A DNA stretch of 5,001 nt from Vulcanimicrobiia bacterium (GTDB lineage Bacteria > Eremiobacterota > Eremiobacteria > Baltobacterales > Baltobacteraceae). The translations under genes and the position numbers were made by a program. Shown here one piece after another: positions 1-5,001 of this stretch. The notes under the pieces were generated by a model. That model ran no database searches and was not told the origin of the DNA. It saw nothing but the letters and a program-made list of their open reading frames with translations. Numbering within the stretch: the first letter of the stretch is position 1; the number at the start of each line of letters is the position of its first letter. The stretch lies in the NCBI GenBank assembly GCA_024281135.1, contig JAMXLG010000152.1, positions 1 to 5,001 of the forward strand. Reading direction: 5' to 3'.

Positions 1-78
1 ATCAGTAAGCGCCGCGGCTTGATCCTTTAGCCGAATGACCTCGCGGCGGTCATATCCATGAACGTACGCGTAGCCCAC
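1..78 (-). CDS. SAM-dependent methyltransferase, N-terminal part only (runs off the left edge)
   Basis: Only the first 26 codons lie in the window, starting at a GTG (78-76) and open to position 1. The visible residues include GYAYVHGYDRREVIRLKDQA, which resembles the start of class I SAM-dependent methyltransferases in which a G-Y-x-x-R-E segment and a helix of the type RLxDQAxxL precede the SAM-binding glycine motif. That motif would lie outside the window. A strong Shine-Dalgarno (GGGAGG, 93-88) sits 9 bases before the GTG and decides the start; the same frame is open back to the stop of the upstream gene but offers no better signal. It follows the SnoaL-like gene by 57 bp on the same strand and is probably the third gene of that operon. 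The substrate cannot be inferred. Family assignment rests on recall of N-terminal similarity only. Confidence 0.6.
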   Translation of the reverse strand, partial: MGYAYVHGYDRREVIRLKDQAAALTD

Positions 79-87
79 GATTTCCGA

Positions 88-93
88 CCTCCC
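88..93 (-). promoter_or_regulatory. Ribosome binding site of the methyltransferase gene
   Basis: The minus strand reads GGGAGG here, 9 bases upstream of the GTG at 78. It is the strongest Shine-Dalgarno on the left side of the window and identifies a start codon at the edge that would otherwise be missed. Confidence 0.7.
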
Positions 94-135
94 GGCCTGG
101 CAATTTACCGGACGATCGTGAAGAATCGCTGAAGA

Positions 136-627
136 TCAGGTATCTGCGATAATCGCCCACGCATGTGCGCGAATACGCCAGCCTTCGGGACGGTTCTCTT
201 CGGTCGTAATGAACATCGCCGTTTGTTTATGGACCAAACCGTTGGCCGTGTAGATGAGCGTTGCCGGCATCGAAACGTATGCGAGGTTGCCTTTCACCCG
301 GAAGCTCGTCGGGGCATCGAACGTAACGTGCTCTTTCGACGCCAGAAAGCGAGACCGTCGAGCTGCGTCATTTGTGCCGACGAGGGAAGCCCACCACGTG
401 TGCACGTCGCCGACCGCGGGGCTGTGATCCCAAATGTAGGGTGAGAATTCATCGAGCACCGTGCATTGGTCGGTGAACGCGTCGCTCGGAAACGCAGTGT
501 CGCCGGCATTGAAGTGCTGGGCGAACGCGCGCACAGGTGCCAGCGCTTCGTCTTGTTGTGCGGCGTTCGCGAACGCGGGAAGCGCACTTATGAGTGCGAA
601 CGCGATAACAGCAATCTTGTATTTCAT
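136..627 (-). CDS. Exported SnoaL/NTF2-like (ketosteroid-isomerase-fold) protein
   Basis: This is a 163-residue protein with a Sec signal peptide: K2/K4, a hydrophobic stretch at about 5-19 and an AxA site (A20-N21-A22), giving a mature protein of about 140 residues. The mature part has the NTF2-like layout. A first helix carries ALAPVRAFAQHFNAGD (28-43), followed by a segment rich in aromatic and acidic residues (57-78). Beta strands follow around VTFDAPTSFRVKGNLAYVSM and LVHKQTAMFIT, and the end is GWRIRAHAWAI (149-159), the typical closing strand. Relatives include polyketide cyclases, ketosteroid isomerases and many non-enzymatic binding proteins, so the activity is unknown. Its ATG (627-625) overlaps the stop of the MDR gene as ATGA and has no clear Shine-Dalgarno, suggesting translational coupling. 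It is odd that an exported protein is coupled to a cytoplasmic oxidoreductase. Confidence 0.82.
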   Translation of the reverse strand: MKYKIAVIAFALISALPAFANAAQQDEALAPVRAFAQHFNAGDTAFPSDAFTDQCTVLDEFSPYIWDHSPAVGDVHTWWASLVGTNDAARRSRFLASKEHVTFDAPTSFRVKGNLAYVSMPATLIYTANGLVHKQTAMFITTEENRPEGWRIRAHAWAIIADT

Positions 628-1571
628 GCTAGTGTTAACACGGCCTTTCCGGGAATCCGGGAGTCAAGGAGTTGGCGGGCGACGACGTCGATGTCGCTGA
701 TGTTTCCACGATGCGCCAAAGGAACGGTGAGTTTACCATCCGCGATGAGCTGCATGAGTTGCTCGAGTCCATGCGCGATCGGTCGCTTTTCTACCTCATC
801 AAAGATCATAAAGCCATAGATTTTCGCACGTCCGATATTGAAGAAGGAGCGGATATCGAACGTCGCCCTTGCGTCGCGGGTTGCGCCGAGCGTCACCAAC
901 GTGCCACCGTGTGCGAGTGACTCGAGCGCGGCAGTAAAGACGTCTCCGCCCACCGTCTCAATGACCGCGTTGTAAGAGCGTTTGCGCAAGCTCGCGAAGT
1001 TTTCTTCGTTTAACCGAATCGTCCGAAAACGGTTGGGCGGCGTTCCCTGCGGCGGAGCAAGATCGTTGCGAAATACCGCGGCCGTGACCGATGCGCCGCG
1101 CAGCAACGCGAGTTGCACGGCGAATTGTCCGACGCCGCCGGTAGCTCCGGTGATCAGAACCTCGCTGCCTTCGTAAACGTTCGCCACGTCCAACGCATAG
1201 AGCGCCGTTAATCCGGCGACCGGCAGTGTTGCGGCGACATCAAATGAAAGCGCGTCGTGGATTACGGCCACGCCGGAGCTTCGCACGGTGACGCGTTCAG
1301 CCCACGCTCCGTCGTCTTTGAAGCCAACGACCCGTTCACCGGAACGTGGTCCGCTTCCATCGGCAGCGCCGCGAACGACAATGCCGGCAAAGTCCCACCC
1401 CGGCGTCCATCCGTCTTCAGCTCGGAAAAAGGCGCGCGAGACCTCGCCGCGGTTGAGTGAGATGCTGCGCACGTCAACGACGATCTCGTTTGCTTGCGGA
1501 ACCGGTTCGTCCGCGTCGCGCGAGATGAGCCGCGGCTCGCCGGATGCCTTCGTTACGACAATCTGTTGCAT
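624..1571 (-). CDS. MDR-superfamily NAD(P)H-dependent oxidoreductase (quinone oxidoreductase-like)
   Basis: At 315 residues the length is typical of the zinc-free quinone/enoyl reductase branch of medium-chain dehydrogenases. The N-terminal GroES-like domain (about 1-115) includes VRSISLNRGEVSRAF (35-49) and GWDFAGIV (58-65). The Rossmann domain shows the cofactor motif TGATGGVGQFAVQLA (141-155), then NAVIETVGG (201-209) and GGTLVTLGA (222-230). The protein contains no cysteine at all, so neither the structural nor the catalytic zinc of alcohol dehydrogenases can be bound as usual. The family reduces quinones, enones or other electrophilic carbonyls with NAD(P)H in the cytoplasm; the exact substrate is unknown. 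It is the first gene of a minus-strand operon and is divergent from an HxlR regulator, which probably controls it. The ATG at 1571 has no recognisable Shine-Dalgarno, so a leaderless transcript is possible. Confidence 0.92.
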   Translation of the reverse strand: MQQIVVTKASGEPRLISRDADEPVPQANEIVVDVRSISLNRGEVSRAFFRAEDGWTPGWDFAGIVVRGAADGSGPRSGERVVGFKDDGAWAERVTVRSSGVAVIHDALSFDVAATLPVAGLTALYALDVANVYEGSEVLITGATGGVGQFAVQLALLRGASVTAAVFRNDLAPPQGTPPNRFRTIRLNEENFASLRKRSYNAVIETVGGDVFTAALESLAHGGTLVTLGATRDARATFDIRSFFNIGRAKIYGFMIFDEVEKRPIAHGLEQLMQLIADGKLTVPLAHRGNISDIDVVARQLLDSRIPGKAVLTLA

Positions 1572-1608
1572 GTGTGGTAGTATGGCATCACGGCGTCATC
1601 TTAGTAAG

Positions 1609-1629
1609 TACGCACATATTTGTGGTGTA
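1609..1629. promoter_or_regulatory. Candidate HxlR operator (imperfect palindrome)
   Basis: The core CACATATTTGTG (1613-1624) is symmetric in five of six base pairs. TAC (1609-1611) and GTA (1627-1629) flank it symmetrically apart from one extra base. It overlaps the possible regulator -10 and lies just upstream of the possible MDR -35, a position suited to controlling both genes. A direct AGTAAGTA (1603-1610) abuts it. HxlR proteins bind as dimers to short inverted repeats between divergent genes; assigning this one is inference. Confidence 0.35.
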
Positions 1630-1636
1630 GTGTCAA

Positions 1637-1642
1637 AAAGGA
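1637..1642 (+). promoter_or_regulatory. Ribosome binding site of the HxlR regulator
   Basis: AAAGGA lies 10 bases before the ATG at 1653 and supports that start over the in-frame TTG at 1620. The TTG falls inside the candidate operator and would add 11 residues unlike the family's N-terminus. Confidence 0.6.
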
Positions 1643-1652
1643 TACTGTAACG

Positions 1653-1988
1653 ATGCGTAAGGTCGAACTGGAGCGCTGCTCGGTGAGCATCGCCGCTGAG
1701 GTGGTCGGAGGAAAATGGAAGTCGGTCGTTCTCTATTACTTGCTGGAGTCGCCGAGGCGCTTTAACGAGTTGAGGCGTGAGATCCCGAACGTCACACAGC
1801 GGATGCTAACGCTACAGCTGCGCGAACTTGAGGCCGACGGCTTGCTGGAGCGAATCGTCTATCCCGTTATCCCGCCCCACGTTGAGTACCGGATAACACC
1901 ATTCGGCCGCACGCTCAAGCCCGTGATCGCCGAAATGTTGGCGTGGGGCAAGCGTTATCGGCGTCGCGTTGAGGACCTTGCCTCTTAA
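1653..1988 (+). CDS. HxlR-family winged-helix transcriptional regulator
   Basis: The 111-residue protein matches the HxlR (MarR-like winged helix) family almost end to end: ERCSVSIAAEVVGGKWK (7-23), RRFNELRREIPNVTQRML (35-52, recognition region), LRELEADGLLERIVYP (56-71), PPHVEYRITPFGRTLKPV (74-91) and a closing helix with WGKRY (98-102). It is expected to act as a cytoplasmic dimer binding DNA near its own gene. The only cysteine is Cys9, in the conserved N-terminal position used as a thiol sensor in members such as YodB and HypR of Bacillus subtilis and QorR of Corynebacterium glutamicum. It is divergent from an MDR oxidoreductase, the same partnership as QorR with its quinone oxidoreductase, so control of that operon in response to quinones or oxidants is the best guess. 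It converges on the next gene; the 92 bp after its stop hold only a weak bulged hairpin around 2009-2022 and no U-tract. Confidence 0.93.
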   Translation: MRKVELERCSVSIAAEVVGGKWKSVVLYYLLESPRRFNELRREIPNVTQRMLTLQLRELEADGLLERIVYPVIPPHVEYRITPFGRTLKPVIAEMLAWGKRYRRRVEDLAS

Positions 1989-2080
1989 AAATTTGACAGC
2001 CAGTGCAGGGTCGGCCCGAACCACTCTCTCCGGTCATAAACTCTAGCTGCGTTGATCGAGGTGTGGCGATTCCTCTGGTT

Positions 2081-3100
2081 CTATTCGAATGCGACGACGG
2101 GGCAGTTCACCACAAAACCTGCTGGCTTCGGCCCCAAAGCTGCGAACGTTGCGAAGTCTTTGATCTGCGTCGCTCGCCCCTTCGGTAGTACACGCACGTC
2201 CCACAGCGGAGAATAGCCGTTCGGCGCGTAGAGATTCGCCGGATTCGGCGCGAGCGAAAGCACATTGAACGGAGAGCCGATCGAAGCGACGTCGGACGGC
2301 GTCGCAGCTTTTTCCAGCGGCGTGTCAAGTGCAAGAAATGCAAGACCTTGACCGTTATCTGGATTACGGGGACCATCGACCACCACGCCGATTGGAATCA
2401 CGGCTGTAGCATTGGCGTGCTTTAACTTTGGGGCGTATGTCGCGCGTTCGACGGCAGCGGCAACGGGATCCGAAGCTTCCGTGCTGAGATAGTTGACGGG
2501 TTTGCCATCGACAAAACCTCGCGCCAACACCAGGGTCACGGTTTTGGCTTTTGGATCGATGGCAACGACGCGATCTTCCGTATTGGTGTGGCTCGTGACG
2601 TCGAAATTGTCGTCACCCGATGCCACGATCGGTGCGTTCAAAACGCCTGGTACACCTTGGGCGCGTACAAACGGCGAATAGTTCGCATCGCCGATGCTCC
2701 CAGGTGTTGCGCTCGTAGGCGGAAATCCGGTCTTGCTCGCAACGTACGTGCGGTGGCTCGAGAACGTGGGCGCGCCTTCAAAGATGTAGCTGTCACCGCG
2801 CTTCGTAACGTGTTGCAATGCGCCCTCGCCTATGTTCGCGAGGTTCGGTGAATATACGACGTTTAGCCTCCTCGCTGTACCTGCATCCGATGCATCGGTG
2901 ATGATATACCAGACCGTTGTACCGTTGTGCGTTCCGCGATAGAGCGGCAGTGTTACGGTGTGTTTTGTGGCATCTACCGAAAGGGTGCTTTTGAGGACAG
3001 TTTTTTCGGAGAAATCGGCGGCGTACGATGTGAGCGGGAGAAGGACGGACGTGGCGGCCAGGGCGGCGAGCGCACCGGACCGCAAAGAGTAACGATTCAC
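2081..3100 (-). CDS. Secreted protein of unknown function with an internally duplicated domain
   Basis: This 339-residue protein starts at a GTG (3100-3098). A Sec signal peptide covers residues 1-27: R3/R7, a hydrophobic core at about 9-22, and cleavage near TSYA/A. The mature protein is mostly predicted beta strand and contains two copies of one unit. Residues 48-89 and 187-228 align without a gap, sharing TVTL, RG, a Y, T-x-ASD and Y-x-P-x-L. Each copy ends with a YSP motif (YSPFVRA at 141, YSPLWDV at 296). Between them lie glycine/proline-rich segments and an FLALDTPL stretch. There is a single cysteine (C333), no lipobox and no C-terminal anchor, so it is probably periplasmic or released. 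I recall similar GYSPLWDV-containing secreted hypothetical proteins from environmental bacteria, but no function. It stands alone on its strand between an HxlR gene and an ABM-like gene. Confidence 0.85.
   Translation of the reverse strand: MNRYSLRSGALAALAATSVLLPLTSYAADFSEKTVLKSTLSVDATKHTVTLPLYRGTHNGTTVWYIITDASDAGTARRLNVVYSPNLANIGEGALQHVTKRGDSYIFEGAPTFSSHRTYVASKTGFPPTSATPGSIGDANYSPFVRAQGVPGVLNAPIVASGDDNFDVTSHTNTEDRVVAIDPKAKTVTLVLARGFVDGKPVNYLSTEASDPVAAAVERATYAPKLKHANATAVIPIGVVVDGPRNPDNGQGLAFLALDTPLEKAATPSDVASIGSPFNVLSLAPNPANLYAPNGYSPLWDVRVLPKGRATQIKDFATFAALGPKPAGFVVNCPVVAFE
2417..2542 (-). repeat. Second copy of the internal protein duplication
   Basis: This stretch encodes residues 187-228 of the secreted protein and is the partner of the copy at 2834-2959. 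Conserved positions are TVTL, RG, G, V, Y, T, A-S-D, A, Y, P and L, in the same order and spacing. Confidence 0.7.
2834..2959 (-). repeat. First copy of the internal protein duplication
   Basis: This stretch encodes residues 48-89 of the secreted protein. It aligns with residues 187-228 (2542-2417) over 42 positions without gaps, with 18 identical residues by hand count. The similarity is at protein level; I did not see near-identical DNA, so the duplication is old. Confidence 0.7.
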
Positions 3101-3110
3101 TGATTAATTT

Positions 3111-3116
3111 TCCTTT
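3111..3116 (-). promoter_or_regulatory. Ribosome binding site of the secreted protein gene
   Basis: AAAGGA on the minus strand lies 10 bases upstream of the GTG at 3100 and supports this GTG as the start. The next gene in the opposite direction has its first usable start only 46 bp from this GTG. Confidence 0.65.
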
Positions 3117-3146
3117 CGCGTACCTAACTACGCCGACCGCGAAGCA

Positions 3147-3413
3147 GTGGATGACTCTGTACGAGAGAGTATCGGTGGGAACGATGCCACCTATTTCAAG
3201 AGCCGGCCGGGGTTCATTTCGGCGCAACTGCATCGCGGAATAGCCGGAAGCGGTGTTTTTCTGTACGCCGTGTGGGAATCGGTTGACGCCTTCCGAAACG
3301 CCTTCAGCAACCCCGACTTTAGGGCAAAGCTCGAACGGTATCCGTCCAGCACCGTCGCGGCTCCGCATCTTTTTCAAAAAATCGCTGTACCGGGAATCTG
3401 CGTCGGCTCTTAA
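3147..3413 (+). CDS. Antibiotic biosynthesis monooxygenase (ABM)-domain protein, probably truncated at the N-terminus
   Basis: The 88 residues starting at GTG 3147 match the main part of a small ABM-fold (dimeric alpha/beta barrel) protein: YFKSRPGFISAQLHRG (16-31), VFLYAVWESVDAFRNAF (37-53), PDFRAKL (56-62), and an ending PHLFQKIAVPGICV. Complete members are usually about 95-110 residues and begin with a strand of the type INPFxVP, missing here. The codons just upstream in the same frame (3108-3146) read FSFRVPNYADREA, which looks like that strand, but contain no start codon and are closed by TAA at 3105-3107. There is no good Shine-Dalgarno before 3147. The gene therefore seems to have lost its 5' end and may be a pseudogene. 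Intact relatives are small cofactor-free oxygenases or heme/quinol-handling proteins; activity here is doubtful. It lies 28 bp before the TMEM175-like gene. Confidence 0.62.
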   Translation: MDDSVRESIGGNDATYFKSRPGFISAQLHRGIAGSGVFLYAVWESVDAFRNAFSNPDFRAKLERYPSSTVAAPHLFQKIAVPGICVGS

Positions 3414-3427
3414 TCGGGGGCCGCCGT

Positions 3428-3432
3428 GGAGG
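3428..3432 (+). promoter_or_regulatory. Ribosome binding site of the TMEM175-like gene
   Basis: GGAGG lies 9 bases before the ATG at 3442 and fixes the start at MSPQRL. It lies in the 28 bp gap after the ABM-like gene, suggesting the two share a transcript. Confidence 0.75.
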
Positions 3433-3441
3433 TTGCACTTT

Positions 3442-4043
3442 ATGAGCCCTCAGCGCTTAAGCCAGTTCACCGATGGCATTTTCGCGTTTTCCGCAACGCT
3501 GTTAATTTTGAACTTTGCTGTGCCGGCCGTCGCGAATCAGAACAACACCGCACTCACCATCGGTCTCGTTTCTCAATGGCCGAAGCTTCTGGCATTTCTC
3601 TTGAGTTTCGGTGTCATCATCAATTACTGGAGATCGCACGGCACGGTTTTTCGCGGGCTCCACGTCGTCGATCACCGGACCATCGTGCTCAACGTCATGC
3701 TGCTGGCCGTTACCGCTTTCGTGCCCTACGTCACAAACGTTGTCGGCAGCTATCCGACTTTGCCGGCTGCGCGGTCCTGTATTCGGTTACCTTGCTAGCC
3801 GGTACCGTCATCGGCAAACTCATCGCCGATCATTTGATTGCTTCGGACGCGCACAGGGGCAACGTCTCGAAAGCCGCTGCGGTCGCAGTTCAGAGGCTCA
3901 ACTTTGCCGTTTACATGAGGATCGTTGGGCTTGCCTTTGCGTTTTTTCTACCGATCGTTTCTTACGCTCTCTATTGGGTCATCATGATCTACTACTTCTC
4001 GGCAAGCGGCATCGACGCGTACTCGGTGGAGGAAAGCGCATAG
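3442..4043 (+). pseudogene. TMEM175-family potassium channel-like membrane protein, split by a frameshift
   Basis: The first frame (3442-3798, 118 residues) begins RLSQFTDGIFAFSATLLILNF. This is the family's first transmembrane segment with its R-x3-F-S/T-D-G signature at R5 and F9-G12. It continues with helices around AFLLSFGVIINYWRSHGTVFR (51-71) and LNVMLLAVTAFVPYVT (83-98), then becomes unlike the family (AARSCIRLPC) and stops. The matching C-terminal half is in the frame one base back: AVLYSVTLLAGTVIGKLIAD, a hydrophilic loop, then MRIVGLAFAFFLPIVSYALYW and VIMIYYF, ending at the TAG at 4041. Restoring one base near 3757-3775 gives about 200 residues and six membrane segments, the usual bacterial TMEM175 size. 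These proteins form potassium-permeable channels in the inner membrane. The break may be a real deletion or a sequencing or assembly error; I see no slippery heptamer to suggest programmed shifting. Confidence 0.8.
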
Positions 4044-4104
4044 CGCGACGACTGTTAACTTTTACTCACTAGACCAGCCGAAAGCCCTGATTCACAATCC
4101 GCCC

Positions 4105-4992
4105 ATGGAGACTATAGGCGAGCGCGAGAAAATGCAAGTCGAACGCGCTAATGCAACCGGGCTGCAGCCTGTCGTCTTTGTTCATGGGCTTTGGCTGTTA
4201 GCATCGAGTTGGGACTCGTGGGCAAAACTCTTCGAAGATGCGGGGTTTGTGGCGCTGACGCCGGGTTGGCCCGGCGATCCTGTAACGGTCGAAGAAGCGC
4301 GAGCGCACCCGGAGCGTCTTGCGGGCAAAAGTATCGGGCGCATCGCGGATTACTACGAACAAATCATTTTAAGCATCAAGAAGACGCCGGTGATTGTGGG
4401 GCACTGTTTTGGCGGTTTGTTATCGGAGATTTTAGCCGGGCGTGGACTGAGCGCAGCTACGGTTGCGATCTCACCTGCGCCGTTTCGCGGAGGTCTTTCG
4501 CTTCCGATTTCCACGCTGCGGTCTGCGTTGCCGGTCCTCAGTAACCCGGCGAATCACGATCGTGCCGTTGCGCTCACCTACGATCAATTCCGTTACGCTT
4601 TTGCTAACGCGGTGGATGAAGAAGAAGCAAAGGCGTTATACGATCGATTTTCCGTTCCGGGCGGCGCCGCTCCGGTGTTTCAGTCGGCCTTGGCAAATCT
4701 AAATCCATGGACCGAAGCAAAAGTGGAATCTAACGAGGATCGCGGCCCGCTGCTCATTATCGTGGGATCCGAGGATCGCACGACACCACCGCCAATCGCT
4801 CAAGCATCGTTCGAAATTGAAGAAAAACACAATGACGATGTCACGGAGTATCTGGAGATCGCAGAACGCGGGCACTCCTTGACGATCGACCGCGGCTGGC
4901 AAGAAGTTGCGGAAAAAGCTCTTGCATTCGTTCAGCGCTTCGCACCGGCCGAATTGGCCGCTTGGATAGCCTCGGGCGCTCGGACAGCATAG
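4105..4992 (+). CDS. Alpha/beta hydrolase with a cysteine at the nucleophile position
   Basis: The 295-residue cytoplasmic protein has the full alpha/beta-hydrolase core: VVFVHGLW (23-30, HG oxyanion region), VIVGHCFGG (96-104, nucleophile elbow), LLIIVGSEDRTTPP (216-229, acid Asp224) and IAERGHSLTI (252-261, His257). Residues 125-210 form the cap, with SPAPFRG, NPANHDRAV, QFRYAFAN and NLNPWTEAKV. I recall a family with these cap features that normally carries GHSFGG; here the central residue is Cys101 (TGT at 4405-4407). A Cys-His-Asp triad occurs in dienelactone hydrolases, so activity may persist with altered specificity, but the substrate is unknown. The ATG at 4105 lacks a clear Shine-Dalgarno; Met10 (4132) is an equally possible start, leaving a shorter tail before the first strand. 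No signal peptide is seen. It follows the broken TMEM175 gene by 61 bp, in which I see no convincing promoter. Confidence 0.92.
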   Translation: METIGEREKMQVERANATGLQPVVFVHGLWLLASSWDSWAKLFEDAGFVALTPGWPGDPVTVEEARAHPERLAGKSIGRIADYYEQIILSIKKTPVIVGHCFGGLLSEILAGRGLSAATVAISPAPFRGGLSLPISTLRSALPVLSNPANHDRAVALTYDQFRYAFANAVDEEEAKALYDRFSVPGGAAPVFQSALANLNPWTEAKVESNEDRGPLLIIVGSEDRTTPPPIAQASFEIEEKHNDDVTEYLEIAERGHSLTIDRGWQEVAEKALAFVQRFAPAELAAWIASGARTA

Positions 4993-5001
4993 ACCGTGAC
5001 G

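Larger units (their letters stand above)
1572..1652. promoter_or_regulatory. Divergent promoter/operator region between the MDR and HxlR genes
   Basis: These 81 bp must carry both promoters. On the minus strand, TTACTA (1607-1602), a 17-base spacer and CATACT (1584-1579) end 7 bases before the MDR ATG, the spacing expected of a leaderless transcript; both boxes are only fair matches. A perfect -35 hexamer, TTGACA, also lies on the minus strand at 1636-1631 but has no good -10 partner at normal spacing. On the plus strand, CATATT (1615-1620) could be a -10 for the regulator, though I see no good -35. The promoter assignments are weak; the regulatory role of the region follows from the divergent layout. 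Confidence 0.5.

Noticed and set aside
163..700. Open frames on the plus strand opposite the SnoaL-like gene
   Set aside because: They are antisense to a gene with a signal peptide and a family-like fold, have no recognisable domain and no ribosome binding site.
1620..1652. TTG at 1620 as start of the HxlR regulator
   Set aside because: It adds 11 residues unlike the family, lies in the candidate operator and has no Shine-Dalgarno, while ATG 1653 has AAAGGA 10 bases upstream and gives the normal N-terminus.
1989..2080. Bidirectional terminator between the convergent HxlR and secreted protein genes
   Set aside because: The only hairpin seen (about 2009-2022) has a bulge, a short stem and no following T-run in either direction.
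2793..3377. A 194-residue minus-strand open frame across the divergent gap
   Set aside because: It runs antisense to the ABM-like gene and then in another frame of the secreted protein gene; its arginine-rich composition is typical of a shadow frame, and both real frames have family or signal-peptide support.
3426..3765. The long frame from GTG 3426 to 4043 as a single independent gene
   Set aside because: Its first 113 codons are arginine/histidine-rich and unlike any family, whereas the other frame there carries the TMEM175 signature; only the part after about 3765 is real coding sequence.
3757..3798. Programmed ribosomal frameshifting in the TMEM175-like gene
   Set aside because: No slippery heptamer, Shine-Dalgarno-like stimulator or obvious downstream stem was found at the shift, and I know of no frameshifted members of this family.
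1..5001. tRNA, rRNA, CRISPR array, insertion sequence, toxin-antitoxin pair or defence system
   Set aside because: No cloverleaf-like segment, regularly spaced repeats, terminal inverted repeats, transposase motifs or defence-family proteins were seen; the families present are ordinary metabolic, regulatory and membrane types.

Overview
The window is a compact stretch of a bacterial chromosome holding seven protein genes, one of them running off the left edge. No RNA gene, insertion sequence, CRISPR array or phage gene was found. The families are SAM methyltransferase, SnoaL/NTF2-like, MDR oxidoreductase, HxlR regulator, ABM monooxygenase, TMEM175 channel and alpha/beta hydrolase. Together with a GC content that looks moderately above half and two Sec signal peptides, they suggest a free-living, probably diderm soil-type bacterium (for example Acidobacteriota or a related uncultured phylum). 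That placement is an inference; nothing here fixes the taxon.

Left block (1-1571, minus strand). An MDR quinone-oxidoreductase-like gene comes first, followed through an ATGA stop/start overlap by an exported SnoaL-like protein. After 57 bp and a strong Shine-Dalgarno comes the 5' end of what looks like a SAM-dependent methyltransferase, cut by the window edge. This reads as one operon.

Control region (1572-1652). It separates the operon from a divergent HxlR regulator (1653-1988, plus). The layout matches known pairs in which a thiol-based HxlR regulator controls a neighbouring quinone or electrophile detoxification gene. The regulator has a single cysteine, at position 9, and the intergenic region holds an imperfect palindrome.

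Middle (2081-3100, minus). A secreted protein of unknown function, built from two copies of one domain, converges on the HxlR gene. The 92 bp between their stop codons shows no convincing terminator.

Right block (3147-4992, plus). An ABM-domain gene that seems to have lost its 5' end is followed by a TMEM175-type channel gene broken by a one-base frameshift, then an intact alpha/beta hydrolase whose usual nucleophilic serine is a cysteine. The first two are 28 bp apart and probably co-transcribed; the third follows after 61 bp.

I see no clearly new multi-gene system. The observations best worth following are the cysteine nucleophile, the probable redox switch, the duplicated secreted protein, and the two decaying genes beside each other.
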